Shown: positions 11,791-22,539 of the stretch, piece after piece | How positions within the stretch are numbered: position 1 is the stretch's first letter | Layout of the letters: each line of letters opens with the position of its first letter | Assembly (NCBI GenBank): GCA_028583685.1 | Contig: JAMXIF010001194.1 | Coordinates: forward strand, 1,040,753-1,104,752 | Source: Petaurus breviceps papuanus | Taxonomy: Eukaryota > Chordata > Mammalia > Diprotodontia > Petauridae | Reading direction: 5' to 3' | Length of the DNA: 64,000 nucleotides | Program-made: the position numbers and the translations under genes | Notes under the pieces: generated by a model | Seen by the model: only the letters and a program-made list of their open reading frames with translations | Databases searched by the model: none | What the model was told of the DNA's origin: nothing

Positions 11791-11884
11791 CCACTGGAAA
11801 GGGTAGTTCCTTTTTCTGTGCCTTGATTTTCTCTTCCGTAAAACCCATATCTTCTGACTCCGATTACAAAATCATTTTCACTGT

Positions 11885-12115
11885 ATCATGCTGCTCTCTC
11901 TGTGGATCGAAGATTGGGCTTGGAATCAGGATGACTTGGGTACAAATTCCACCTCAGACACTTATGTAACCATGAACAAGCTGGTTCACCTCCCTGAGAC
12001 TCCGGTTTTTCATATGTAAAATGGGGATAATGATATGTGTGTCCCCTACTTTCCAGAGATGTTATGAGGATCAAATGAAATTATATGTAAAGTGCATGGT
12101 GAGCCTTAAAGAGCT
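11885..12115 (+). repeat. MIR, near full length
   Basis: 'gattgggcttggaatcagg', 'cctcagacacttatgtaacc', 'catatgtaaaatggggataatg', 'gttatgaggatcaaatgaaat', in MIR order. Confidence 0.85.
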
Positions 12116-12214
12116 AAAAGGGGCCCCCCAAAAGTCTTAATGCCACTCTGAAGCTACTGAAGCTTAGAACAGAATGAAGACTTTGGGGAAACCCTGTATA
12201 AATGACAGTTTCTC

Positions 12215-12330
12215 GTTATGATTAGCACCAGTCAACAAGCACTGATTTATCAGTCCCTTCCTATATGCCGAACACTGTGCATTCTTTGTCATCCCGGTGT
12301 TTCTCAGTGTTCCCAAATCTCAAGTGCCTT
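12215..12330 (-). repeat. L2 LINE 3' end fragment
   Basis: 'agtcaacaagcactgatttat' then 'cctatatgccgaacactgtgc'. Confidence 0.7.
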
Positions 12331-12524
12331 ATAAAATTTGAAGGGCTAAAGAGATGGGAGTAAATTTAAATTAGAATACTGCACAAATAAGGTCTAGAAA
12401 TCTCCTACCAAAGATGTCCATAATCAATCAACAAGTAGCACTTAGGCCTTAATGCCTTACCTCTGTTGATTCCCGCCAGTTTATCCGGTATATATCTGGT
12501 CTTTACAAGATCCTTAATTTGCAT

Positions 12525-12655
12525 GTTGTCCCCTCCCCCCATTAGACTAGAAGCTCCCCCGAGGTAGGAGCTGGTAAACTGGGGGTGGGGAGGAATGCCT
12601 TTCTTTACATCTCCAGTGCTTAGCACATAGTAGGCACTTAAAACTCTAGCTGACT
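12525..12655 (+). repeat. L2 LINE 3' end
   Basis: 'cattagactagaagctcccc' then 'cagtgcttagcacatagtagg', the L2 3' terminus. Confidence 0.8.
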
Positions 12656-12760
12656 TGCCTTGATAAATATTTATGTATTTATTAAGTGCTCACTATACAC
12701 TAGGCACAGTACAATCTCTAATCAAAAGTTTACAGTCCAACATGAATGAGAGTCCTGCTG
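12656..12760 (-). repeat. L2 LINE 3' end, opposite strand
   Basis: 'ttattaagtgctcactatac' then 'tttacagtccaacatgaatg'. Together with the copy ending at 12655 it forms a tail-to-tail pair. Confidence 0.75.
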
Positions 12761-12939
12761 TGTGCTCACTGTTTGCTTCCCCCATATTACCTTCCCCTCC
12801 CAAAAAAGAATTTTTAAAATATATTTGAGAGAAAAGATGAACTGAGAGCAGACCTCAGAACTAGGATGACCTCAGTTTAAATACAGTCTGACAGATAACA
12901 CAGATTATGGAACTCAGAGCAAACCTAAAGACTGTTACA

Positions 12940-13100
12940 TTTAATAATAACAGCCAGCATTTATAAATCACCTATCATGTGCCCAACACTGTGCGAAGGG
13001 CTTTACATATATTATCTCATTTGATCCTCACAATAACCCTGGGAGACAGGTGCTATCATTATTCCCATTTTAGAGATAAGAAAACTGAGAAAAGGTATGG
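12940..13100 (-). repeat. MIR
   Basis: 'ataataacagccagcattta', 'cctcacaataaccctgggag', 'cattttagagataagaaaac'. A forward SINE scrap precedes it at 12840-12900. Confidence 0.85.
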
Positions 13101-13194
13101 ATTTGCAGTGACTGAAGTGCTTTCCTCCTGAGGAAATTTCCCCCATACTGATTAAATTACACTAAAACAGCGTTTAGTCCCACCCTGTACATGT

Positions 13195-13280
13195 TACATG
13201 TGTAGATACATTTAAGTATGTACACATACATGCACATACACGTACATATGCCTATATGCCTATACATACACATACATCAG
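13195..13280. repeat. TA/CA-rich imperfect microsatellite
   Basis: Alternating purine-pyrimidine 'tacacatacatgcacatac' type sequence. Confidence 0.8.
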
Positions 13281-14465
13281 AGGCTCACAAAGCGTTAATG
13301 TGTAGGAGGTGCTACTTCTAAAAAGAGTGACTCAGGGACACAGCATGGGGAAAGCAGGATGAGACAGAATATTTTCCCCTAACAACATTCAAACACTATC
13401 TCATGAATCTGGAAAGCCTGTTGGGTATGGAGTACTAACTGGAAGAAGAGAGAGTCATGTGAGCTTAGCTCTGCACTGAGACCAGAAACCGCTTTCAATT
13501 AAAAGCACAATTCCATTTCAAAATGCTCTTTCAAAACTTAAGTAAAGCCTTGACTTTCCAAGTGGCCTAACATCAACCCCAGTTATTAACAATGCAATCG
13601 TGCAAACCTTCCACTTCTGCCCCAAAGCAAAGACTGGTCTCCCCCTCAGCTAAAGAGGGCAAGGGAATTAGTGCTAAAAACCACATTCACCATCTCGCTC
13701 CATCGGCATCTCGTCTCCTTTGTTCTTTAGTCTTCTCTCTCTGTCGTATGTGGTAGAGGAACGTGGGTGCTTCTGGGCTTTTGATTAATGGAGCTGGGTT
13801 GTTTTTGTTTTGTTGTTCTTGCTGTATTTAAATGGTGTTCACATGTGCCTGTTCAAGTCTGAACCAGGACAGAACACCAATGTATGTTCCAAAATATACA
13901 TTTGTTTCCTGGCTCCTACACTGAAGCAGCATTTGCTTCCCTTCCACTACAAGCAGGCCCTGTGAAGCTCATATATCAGGCTCCTAGCACACACAGCTCC
14001 CTTCAGATCTACAGCAGACACCTCCATTTCATTGACCATCGGGCATTCCTTCCCCCACATCCGCCTCTGGGATCACACACAGACTCCTCAGAGCTCTTAG
14101 CTCTCCAGCCCAGGAAATGACGCATCATTACTGGGAATTGTTTTAGTCTTTCAGGCTGGAAAAGACAGGCCTAGTGATTACCACTCACAGCCCTGGGCCT
14201 GTAGTAGATTTTTGGGTGTCTTAAATTCCTTAATGCTGTTGACAGCACAATCGTCTGGACCATCTCCTATGTGGTAGCCAGTAATAAGCCTGGATAAAAG
14301 AAGAATGATAACAAACAGCTACTGAAATCATTGGGAGAAGGAGGGTGGAGGGGAGGAAAGTGTCAAAGACAGTTGCTAATATAGCTGAACAGACCTGGCT
14401 CTAAGCCACAATTTGTGAGACCTTGACTTGTTTACTGATCACGGCTCCTATAAAGCCGATTCTCT
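13281..14465. other. Unique intron sequence
   Basis: No SINE or LINE that I can name. Left part of the SINE-poor block around the candidate internal first exon. Confidence 0.5.
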
Positions 14466-14469
14466 GAAC

Positions 14470-14645
14470 AATATTAAGATTTAGAGTGGGAAGGGGACTT
14501 AGAGGTGATCTTGTCTATCCCCTTCACAAAGAAAATGAGGCCCAAAGGAAGTACCCAAAAAGTGACACAGATGGTCAGTCAAAACTGGGATTCAAAAACT
14601 CCAGTCCTTTCCCCCAAAGCCAACACACTTTCCACTATATTACAC
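14470..14645 (-). repeat. MIR/CORE-SINE
   Basis: 'cccttcacaaagaaaatgagg' then 'actgggattcaaaaactcc' and 'cacactttccactatatta'. Confidence 0.7.
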
Positions 14646-14649
14646 CATG

Positions 14650-15901
14650 AAACTTATTAGCATATTTAAATTTCATTTTTAAAAAGGATTCTCTAGGAGA
14701 CTATCCATTCTTCACTGTCCAGGTTTCCTTCTAATTTCCCTCCATCATGTCCCTGACAAACACAGGCTTTTCCAGCTGCAAGCAACCGAGTTTACCCTCT
14801 ATCCATCATCACAAAGTATTTCCACAAATAAGTACCAGTTCCACACTTGTAACCCAGAGCCCATTTTGTGAAACTGGACAACCCTGAGATGAGTCTAAGA
14901 AACAAAATAAGCACATGAAAGCCTTCAGGGCTTGCTCGCTCTATTCCAAATGAATTTACAAACATACTACATCTACAGGAAAGCACGGTTCCCAGGATGA
15001 AGCTCGAGCATAAGCACAGAACCCAGATATTATTGGACCATCAGGTATAAATGAAGAGATTGCACTTGGGGTAATTGCTAACACTCTCCATTGCCTACTT
15101 CAAACACGACCACATGCTGTTCTCTAGGGCAACAAAGCAGAAAACAGTTAATAATTTCAAAGCATTTTTTTTTAAAGACCCAGAGAGCAGGGTACCCAAA
15201 CAGGACATGCTACTTAGAAGCAACAGAATCCTCCCAAGCCAATACTTAAAACTATAATGAACCAAAACCCCAGAAATGCCTGGGGGAAAAAAACAGAAAG
15301 GGGGGAGGGGTATAGAGGGAGGCGGGGAAAGCAGAGGGAGAGACAAAGCCCCAAAGAGAAGCAGGCCCCAGCCAAGTTAAACACGTGCAAAAACCTGGAG
15401 CCTTACAGTTCTTTAGGAAGCCCTGATTTTCTACGCTATAATCCTAGATATTTCAAAACAAGCCAAATCACACTAAAGAGAAGCTATTTTAGAGAGCCAC
15501 CCTGTATCACAGCCTTCACAATCTCTGAAACTAGATACCCATGTTTCTGGAAATGGGGGTTTTTATTTAAGGTTCCCAAAGCTAGCATGTAAAGCTATCT
15601 CTCCCTGCTTGGCACATCTTCTTCCAGAACAGATATAACTGATCTCAAACCCAATCAAGCTTCAATATCAAGAACCAAACTCTTCCATGTGAAATTCTCA
15701 TCGAGATCAATGAAAGGTCCCAAGTCTTCTCTCAGGGTTGGAGTATGGAGAAATAGTCAATTTCCAAATGTGAAACAGACATTAGGAAATACGCAACTGG
15801 GGGGGGGGGGGGAGGAGACCGGCAGGGACAAGATCCAGAGGAAAATATAAATCCAAAGCACAGAAGGCCAGAAACCCAAAACCCAGTGAAAAAGCACTTA
15901 C
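14650..15901. other. Repeat-free intron sequence next to candidate exon
   Basis: No interspersed repeat recognised. Contains a G14 run at 15799-15812, about 90 bases downstream (in transcription) of the candidate donor. Confidence 0.5.
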
Positions 15902-16100
15902 CAGCCATTTAAAAATTAGGTGGGTGATGGTCAGCAGGCACAGCCACATCGGAGGAGGGCTTTCAAGAGGCTTCTGCTTGCAGGCTTTTTCCCCGGCTGG
16001 CTTGTTATTAGTGAGAAGGCCTCTCCCAGGGAGGAGGAGGGAAAGGAGAGGCTGGGAGTTATCTCCTCCTATTGCTGCGACTGCTTTCTCTTATTAGGTT
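15902..16100 (-). CDS. ZMYND8: Candidate alternative ZMYND8 first exon (Met-Ala, phase 1)
   Basis: On the minus strand ATGGCTG (15908-15902) is followed by gtaagtg, a near-perfect donor. The single G after GCT pairs with the AT that opens exon 3, giving M-A-D-P-G-S-A-E-R and skipping exon 2. The codon directly before the ATG is TAA in the same frame, so the ATG would be a genuine start. The sequence to the right (to about 16100) is GC-richer and purine/pyrimidine-mixed like a 5' UTR, and the surrounding 4 kb is almost free of SINEs. The right end given is a guess. Against it: start context is only fair (T at -3, G at +4) and no clear TATA or CCAAT motif is visible. The exact phase fit and the abutting stop make it more than a chance donor, but transcript evidence is needed to be certain. 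Confidence 0.55.
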
Positions 16101-17370
16101 CCCCACTGGTGCTAGAATCCCACCATCTCTTTGCAATGTCCTGTGTACAGTGCAGCCAAAGTGGCCTGGCCCACCAAAGCCGTCTAGAGATATTTGCTAT
16201 AGCGGTAATCTATCAAACATGACAGCAGTTCAGTTCAGATTAAAGGCTTTGTTGCAATTCACAGCAACAGGCCTATTTGCACCAAATGCTATACATGCAA
16301 CAGAATATAAACTGTCCTACTCATTAATGCAAGGAAGAGCTGCAGCATGATCAATGCTTCTGTAAATATGGCATGTCTCTTGGCCATGCTAGTTAGGAAA
16401 AGGGCACCATCTTGTGTGCTCTCAGAATGTAACCCAAAGGAGCTTCTTCCGCTGGAATGTCAGCCAACAGGAACTCAAACGGAACAGCAAGGACAGAGCC
16501 CACACCAGCCAGGGTCAGAAAGCTATTAAGGGGCATATTCACATGCAAAAGGTGAAAACAGGAGAACCAGCTTTGCAAGACTGAGGGTGTTGCAAGTCTG
16601 GGGAAATGAGGCTGATTTGCAAACGAATTCCCGGCTGCTTCTGGACAATTGCTAGACCAGAATGAAAGAGGTTTTTCAACCAGGTCTCTAATCTTTAGGA
16701 TGAAGCCTTAGGAAACTAGGGGACATCACTACAGGAATTTCCTGGTTGGGGCAGAGCCAGGTTGTGTGGAATTTTACATGCAAAATAAAGGGCCTCCCCA
16801 AATCCCAGATACATGCAGTCTTTATTTCTGCTTGTGCCCTGCAGGTCTGGCTCAGTGCAATTTATTTACTTGTTTTTAAAAAGTAGTTAAAATCAGGCCA
16901 AATCATGGTGAAGAAAATGCTGTACAATTGGTTACAAATAATTCCAAGTTCACTAGTTTTGGAGTCTTAACTACCCGTAGACGGAATCCCTCTCTGCATT
17001 ATTTATCAGCTCCCTAGGAACCCCCAGCATTCTGATAAAACACAAAGACTGCTCGAGGTGTACAGCCGGCAACATTCCAGAGCATTTGACCAGCAGGAAT
17101 GCTTCACAAACAAGAAAAAGGTTCTGTTTAAGGAATGGGGATGGGGGGAGTCAGAGAAGGGAAAAAAGCTACAAGAGAGGGGAGGTGAGAAAAGAGGGGC
17201 CAGTGACTCTTTAAATTAAGAGGAAAACACAGTCCAAGGCCTTGCTTTCCCCCAAAGCCTACCCATGCCAAAGAAATTTTCTAAAAGGCGACAAAACATG
17301 TTTCACCTGTCCCACCTCCAATCTTATACTTTATTCATTGGCCCTGAGTGGGGAAGATCATTTTCATGGC
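16101..17370. other. Repeat-free sequence upstream of candidate first exon
   Basis: No SINE or LINE recognised for 1.2 kb; candidate internal promoter/enhancer space. I could not single out a convincing core promoter motif. Confidence 0.4.
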
Positions 17371-17404
17371 CTACAGTAAACCACCCTGGGTTTGAGTCTC
17401 AGCT

Positions 17405-17650
17405 TGAACTTTCAAGGAGTGTCAAGTCAACAAGCATTTATTAAACTCCTACCACAAGCCAGGCTCAGGGCTAGGCTGGGAGATAACAAAGATGGACAGC
17501 AGACACGCCCTGCCTCGGAGCCTACAGTCTACAGGGGTGGGAGGGAGGGGAACAAGATACAGAGAGAATAAATTGGAGATAATGTGGTAGGAAGGCAGGA
17601 AGATGGCGGCTCCTGGCAGAAGGGGGGATGACAACTGGGGCCTTCAAGGA
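17405..17650 (-). repeat. L2 LINE 3' end
   Basis: 'caacaagcatttattaaactcc', 'ggctcagggctaggctggg', 'gagcctacagtctacaggg'. Confidence 0.85.
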
Positions 17651-17894
17651 ACTTGAGGAAGACAGGGTACTGTGTGACAAGTCAAGAAAAGAACCCAGGA
17701 CTCTATCACCACCAGATCGTGTGCTTTTTGCACAATACATAATCTAATATGTTAATTATTACATGTAATATATAAAATTAATTTCTCTGGGCCTTAGCTC
17801 CACTACTCCAAAATGATAATGACGATGCAGATAAGAATAGTAACTGATAGTTGCTGTAAAGCCATAAATCCCTATTAAAATGTGAGCAGTGACA

Positions 17895-17965
17895 ATTATT
17901 ACTACATGATACCTCTTGACATTGTGATATCATTGGTCCTCTTCAAGAACATAAAACCTCTACCT
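17895..17965 (+). repeat. 3' end of marsupial SINE/RTE-like repeat
   Basis: 'gatatcattggtcctcttcaagaac' corresponds to the 3' end also seen near 54190 and 63700. Confidence 0.45.
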
Positions 17966-17984
17966 CCTTTAAAGAGAAAATATG

Positions 17985-18147
17985 GTGGGACAGCTAGGTG
18001 GCCCAGTGAACAGAGGAGCACTGGCCCTGGAGTCAGGGGAACTTGAGTTCAAATCCGCCCATAGACACTTATTAGCTGTGTTACTCTGGGCAAGTCACTT
18101 AACCCCAACTGCCTCCTCTACCCCCCTCCAAAAAAAAAAAAAAAAAG
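17985..18147 (+). repeat. Marsupial tRNA-SINE (WSINE1-type), full length
   Basis: 'gggacagctaggtggcccagtg' to an A17 tail. Flanked by a perfect 14-bp target duplication, aaagagaaaatatg, so it is a fairly young insertion. Confidence 0.93.
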
Positions 18148-18154
18148 AGAAAAT

Positions 18155-18385
18155 ATGACACAGAAGAGTGACATCACAAGCTCTGGGTTCAAATTCCAAC
18201 TTTGGCCCTTAACAGTTCTTTGGCCATAAAATAAGTCATTTCAACTCTGGACTTCAGGTTACTCATCTATAAAATGGGAAGAATAAAAGTGGTACTAATC
18301 CTTGTGATTATTAAATGAGATGATATGTGTAAAACATTTTGTAAACCTTAAAACCACAATGAAAACACATCAGTTAGTAGCAGTA
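18155..18385 (+). repeat. MIR/CORE-SINE
   Basis: 'tctgggttcaaattccaac', 'ctcatctataaaatgggaag', 'ttaaatgagatgatatgtg'. The SINE at 17985 landed just ahead of it. Confidence 0.8.
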
Positions 18386-18599
18386 CTACTAGGGTGATGG
18401 GGTCCTTCTCTGGTTTAGAACTTTGCTTCATTCCATTCATTTCAAACATCTACAATCTACTAGAGACAAGTGCTTGTACTAGATTCTAAGAGGGAAGAAA
18501 CTATAGCAATGCACAACTTGAATAGTCATCTTTATCTCTATATAAACAGAAATTATTGTGAGAGATAGCAAAGGTTTAAGTTTCCATAGGCCTCAGAAC

Positions 18600-19143
18600 A
18601 AGGAAATGAAACTTAAAAGGAAACACTAGCCTTCTTCTCATTGGTTGTTGTCCCCCCCCCCCAAATTTGGTGTGTCTGTGTATACATATATATATATATA
18701 TATATATGTAAAGGATTGAAGGATGTTTCCTTCTGATTGGGTAGAAGGGTCAAATGAATAATTATGATAATAAAGGATTGTCAACTGTAACTCTCATTGG
18801 CTATCTCCAAATTTGGTGCATAACAGGGGATTGGAAAACTCCATCCTCTGATAGAACACTAATTCACAAATAATTATGGTAATGAAGGATTGGGATTGCT
18901 TTTCAGCTGATTAGCTTGAGATTGTAAACCCATCTCACTAAGCGATGGGGAGACCTGACAGGGGAGTGGACAGGGCTAAGATTAGGATAACAAAAGCCTT
19001 AAACTTCTGCAATTTGCACTCCCTGGCTGAAGCCCCTTGCACTAGGAAGGCTGTGCCCTTTCTCGTGAGAAATAAAGACCTTTTCTGATCTCCAACTCAG
19101 ACTCCAATTTTAAAAATCTGGCAGTGGCTTCTATCCCATACAT
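18600..19143 (+). mobile_element. Solo retroviral LTR (fossil)
   Basis: A stretch with LTR layout: repeated U3-like units (the 8-mer aaggattg at about 18710, 18773 and 18886, and two 'tctcattgg...aaatttggtg' blocks), then a polyadenylation signal in 'gagaaataaagacc', then a short U5 ending 'cttctatcccataca'. No gag, pol or env sequence lies next to it, so it is best read as a solo LTR left after recombination. The family cannot be fixed by eye; a class I/II marsupial ERV is likely. The left edge is uncertain because a (TA)n tract lies inside or beside it. Confidence 0.6.
18678..18707. repeat. (TA)n microsatellite
   Basis: About 11 TA units preceded by an 11-base C run at 18652-18662. Confidence 0.9.
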
Positions 19144-19225
19144 TATGGTGAAGGGTTCAAATAACCTGATATAAATTTGTGATTCAAAGTTTGTTTAAAA
19201 AATAATTACTCTCCCCTTAAAAAGG

Positions 19226-19400
19226 GGGGGAGGGGTGGCTAGGTGGCACAGTGAATACAGCACCAGCCCTGGAGTCAGGAGGACCTGAGTTCAAATTTGA
19301 CCTCAGATACTTAACACAAAAAACTAGCAATGTGACCCTGGGCAAGTCACTTAACCCCAACTGCCATGCCTTCCCCCCTCCAAAAAAGAAAAAAAAAGGG
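19226..19400 (+). repeat. Marsupial tRNA-SINE (WSINE1-type)
   Basis: 'ggtggctaggtggcacagtg' to an A-rich tail; flanked by aaaaaggggggag-like target duplication. Confidence 0.9.
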
Positions 19401-19504
19401 GGGAGTATGAAAGATTGTGTTGGACATGTAAATCCCCCATACATCAAAAAGAGGATGATTATTAACCAACATTAAGGCTGCATATTCATTTGTGTTCTAT
19501 GGTT

Positions 19505-19700
19505 ATTTCTCAAGCCCTTTCTAAAGGCCCACCATTCACCCACCATACACCAGGCACTTCTCTAAGCTCTAGAGAATGCAAAAACAAAAGACAGTTGCTA
19601 CCCTCAACTAACTTCCAACCCTACTGGAAAACTATGGCTTCACAGATGAGCAAACACAAAATGGGTAACAAAACAAATACAAAGTAACTTCTGAAGGTGA
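19505..19700 (-). repeat. L2 LINE 3' end
   Basis: 'caccatacaccaggcactt', 'agctctagagaatgcaaaaac', 'ccctactggaaaactatggc'. Confidence 0.65.
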
Positions 19701-19794
19701 AGACATCAGCAATGAAGGGAATCAGAGCTGGGTTACCATGTGGAGTTTTGTTGTTGGTATCAGCACTTTATTTGATCCTTGAAAATAGAAACAT

Positions 19795-19945
19795 TAAGAG
19801 GGGGTACAGAGCAGCAGACAGAACAGGGGCCCTAGAATCAAGAGGACCAGAGCTCCAATTCATCCTCAGACACTTATTAGCTACCTGACCCTGGGCAAGT
19901 CACCTAACTGCAATTGCCTCCAAAAACAAAAGCAAAGAAAAACTC
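19795..19945 (+). repeat. Marsupial tRNA-SINE, diverged
   Basis: 'ggggccctagaatcaagagg', 'cctcagacacttattagctac', 'gggcaagtcacctaactgc'. Confidence 0.8.
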
Positions 19946-19964
19946 AGTAAAGAGCGGCAGTATT

Positions 19965-20133
19965 CTTTCTTTTTTTTTCTTTTTGGAGGGGGGAGGGTAG
20001 GACAACTGGGGTTAAGTGACCTGCCCAAGGTCACACAGCTAGTAAGTGTTATGTGTCTGCAGCCACATTTGAACTCAGGACCTCCTGACTACAGGGCTGG
20101 TGCTCTATTCACTGCACCACCTAGGCACCCCAG
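19965..20133 (-). repeat. Marsupial tRNA-SINE (WSINE1-type)
   Basis: T-rich tail, 'ggggttaagtgacctgccc', 'gaactcaggacctcctgac', 'caccacctaggcacccc'. Confidence 0.9.
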
Positions 20134-20179
20134 GGGAGAGTACTGAAGGAAGAAAAGAGCCTGTATAAAGGCAGGGAGA

Positions 20180-20375
20180 TGGGAGATAGCAGTTTAATAG
20201 AAAGACCCCTACCTAGATCTGGGCTAAAATCCCTCTTCTGACACTTACTAACCCTGTGTGACCTTGGACAAGTGATTTAACCTCTTGGTCTCAGTTTCCC
20301 CATCTGTAAAAATGAGGAGACTGAATTAGACAGCCTCTAAGGTCCCTTCCAGCTCTGAATCTATAACCTTTTGAT
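20180..20375 (+). repeat. MIR/CORE-SINE
   Basis: 'cttctgacacttactaacc', 'ggtctcagtttccccatctg', tail 'aaggtcccttccagctctg'. Confidence 0.85.
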
Positions 20376-20714
20376 CGTCCTACCTGGGGAGCAGCAAGGA
20401 AGTCATTTTGATGGGAAAACGGGCTATAAATGACTTCTGAAAACAGTCTCACTCCTCTGCATTTCCACCTGTGCCAAGCCCTGGGTAGCAGGTGGTTGGC
20501 TGGTGAATATTTGTTAATGATTAATGCCCAATTCTATTCTGAACACACAATTAAAACAGAGGAATGCACCCCCCAGCTTAGCTCCCCTCAGAATTGTAAG
20601 CTATAGCAACCCTAAGACTCAGAGCAGAAACAACAGTTTGAACTCATGCCTCATCAAGCGACCGAGAAAAGTGAAAGAATCATAAAAACCTAAAACATCA
20701 GAGTGGAAGGTAAA

Positions 20715-20945
20715 GACGGCAACAAGGACACTTACTTACAGAGCCCTTTAAAATTTACAAAGTGCCGTAGGAATACCGTCTCACCAAATCCTCACAACTC
20801 TAGGACCCCATTTTATAAATGAGGAAATAGAGAGAGAGTGGTTGAGTCGACGTGTCCAGGTCACACAGCTAGAAAAATCTTCTAAGACAGAATTTGAACT
20901 CAGATCTTCCTGACTCCAGGTTCTGTACTGTATCCACCTAGATGC
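20715..20945 (-). repeat. MIR
   Basis: 'aaatttacaaagtgccgtag', 'cattttataaatgaggaaat', 'ggtcacacagctagaaaa'. A further reversed fragment follows at 20950-21110. Confidence 0.85.
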
Positions 20946-21294
20946 TTCAAAACATACAATGTCCCAGCTGGAAGGAGTCACAGAGACAATCTAACACAAC
21001 AGTCTTATTTTTGCAACTGATGTCAAGGGCTAAGATCACACAGTATATTTAATAGCAGGGGTGGGACCAGAACCATTCCATGGACTCTAAGACTCCTGCT
21101 TTTTCCATATATTCACTTTACAAAGAGAAAAAAAATTAAGGGGAAGAGAATTCAGTATTATATAGGTGAAGAAACCATCAACAACCCATTTAGGGGCAGG
21201 CTCAAAATTTCAAACTCCTCTGTTCCAAAATGTTTTTGGGGATGGAGTTAGAGATAAGATTATTATGTAGCTACTCCATAAAAAGGGGAGAGGG

Positions 21295-21585
21295 AATAAA
21301 CATTAATTAAATGCTTACTATGCACCAAATACTGTGCTAAGAGCTTTTCGAACATCATCTCATTTGATCCTTACAACAGGAAGGTAAGTGCTACTACTAC
21401 TACTACTACCACCACCACCATCATCATCATCATCCCCTTTTACAGTTCAGGCAACTGAGGTAGCCAAAGATTAAGTGATTTGTTCAGAGTCTCACAGCTA
21501 GTAAATGTCTGAGACTAAATTTGAAACATAGTCTTCCTGACTCCAGGCCCAAAGCTCCATACACTGAGACACCTAGCAGCCTAAA
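21295..21585 (-). repeat. MIR with internal triplet-repeat expansion
   Basis: 'aatgcttactatgcaccaaat' to 'ctgactccaggcccaaag'. At 21391-21435 the element carries ctactactactac, then accaccacc and atcatcatcatc runs. Confidence 0.85.
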
Positions 21586-21589
21586 AAAT

Positions 21590-21690
21590 AAACTCGTTGA
21601 GGGTAGGCATTGTTTCCTTCTTTGCATTTTTATCCCCAAACCAGGCACATACAAGGCATTTAATAAATGCTTGTGCTGACTGCTTCCAAA
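21590..21690 (+). repeat. L2 LINE 3' end
   Basis: 'gttgagggtaggcattgttt' then 'aggcatttaataaatgcttg'. Confidence 0.75.
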
Positions 21691-21728
21691 AGGCTAACCT
21701 TACAAATTTACCTTAGAAAATTCATTTT

Positions 21729-21897
21729 TGGGGTGGCTAGGTAGCTCGGTGAATAGAGCACCAGCCCTGGAGTCAGGAAGACCTGAGTTCAAATCCAGCC
21801 TCAGACACTTAACACTGACTAGCTGTGCGACCCAGGACAAGTCACTTAACCCCAACTGCCCTGCCTTCCCCAAAAAGCAAAAACAGAATTTTTTTAA
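21729..21897 (+). repeat. Marsupial tRNA-SINE (WSINE1-type)
   Basis: Full copy with A-rich tail; flanked by aaattcatttt on both sides. Confidence 0.92.
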
Positions 21898-21907
21898 ATT
21901 CATTTTC

Positions 21908-22055
21908 CTGGGGTAGTTGGTGGCACACCGGATAGGGACAGAGCACTGGCCCTAGAGTCTAGAGGACCTAAGTTCAATTTAGACACTTACTAGCTGTGTG
22001 ACCCCTGTACAAGTCACTTAATCCCAATTGCATCCAAAAAAAATAAAATAAATTT
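21908..22055 (+). repeat. Marsupial tRNA-SINE, diverged
   Basis: 'gtagttggtggcacaccggat' to 'cccaattgcatccaaaaaaaat'; abuts the previous copy. Confidence 0.88.
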
Positions 22056-22089
22056 TTATGATTTCATTTTTTAGGTGCCTTTTTTTCCC

Positions 22090-22252
22090 CACTTTTTTTT
22101 TTTGGAGGGGGGAAGGCAGGGCAATTGGGGTTAAGTGACTTGCCCAAGGTCACACGGCTAGTAAATGTTAAGTGTCTGAAGCTCGATTTGAACTCTGGTC
22201 CTACTGACTCCAGGGCCAGTGCTCTATTCGCTGTGCCACCTAACTGCCCCTT
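22090..22252 (-). repeat. Marsupial tRNA-SINE (WSINE1-type)
   Basis: Reversed full copy; target duplication taggtgcctttt on both sides (22071 and 22255). Confidence 0.92.
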
Positions 22253-22470
22253 CTAGGTGCCTTTTCAATGGGTGGAGGAAGGGCTAGAAGAAGAGAGAGA
22301 ATTTGAAATGGAAATTTTTTTTTTTAATGCTGAAAATAGAGTTTTTAAAGAAATCATTTTCAGAACAATAGTAGGCCCCAAGGATTCACTAGAGAAAGCC
22401 CTGGAATTAGTCAGGAGAGAGAGCCTCTCTCACATGACTTGTTGTTAGAAGAAGGATAGGGCCTGAATTG

Positions 22471-22535
22471 CTGGTTTCAATGACAGAGGAAACGCCCAAG
22501 TGAGGAAATTCCCTCTATCATTGCAGGTGGACTCA
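22471..22535 (-). repeat. CORE-SINE tail fragment
   Basis: 'gaggaaattccctctatcattgc', complement of the tail at 1740-1868. Confidence 0.5.
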
Positions 22536-22539
22536 GGTG

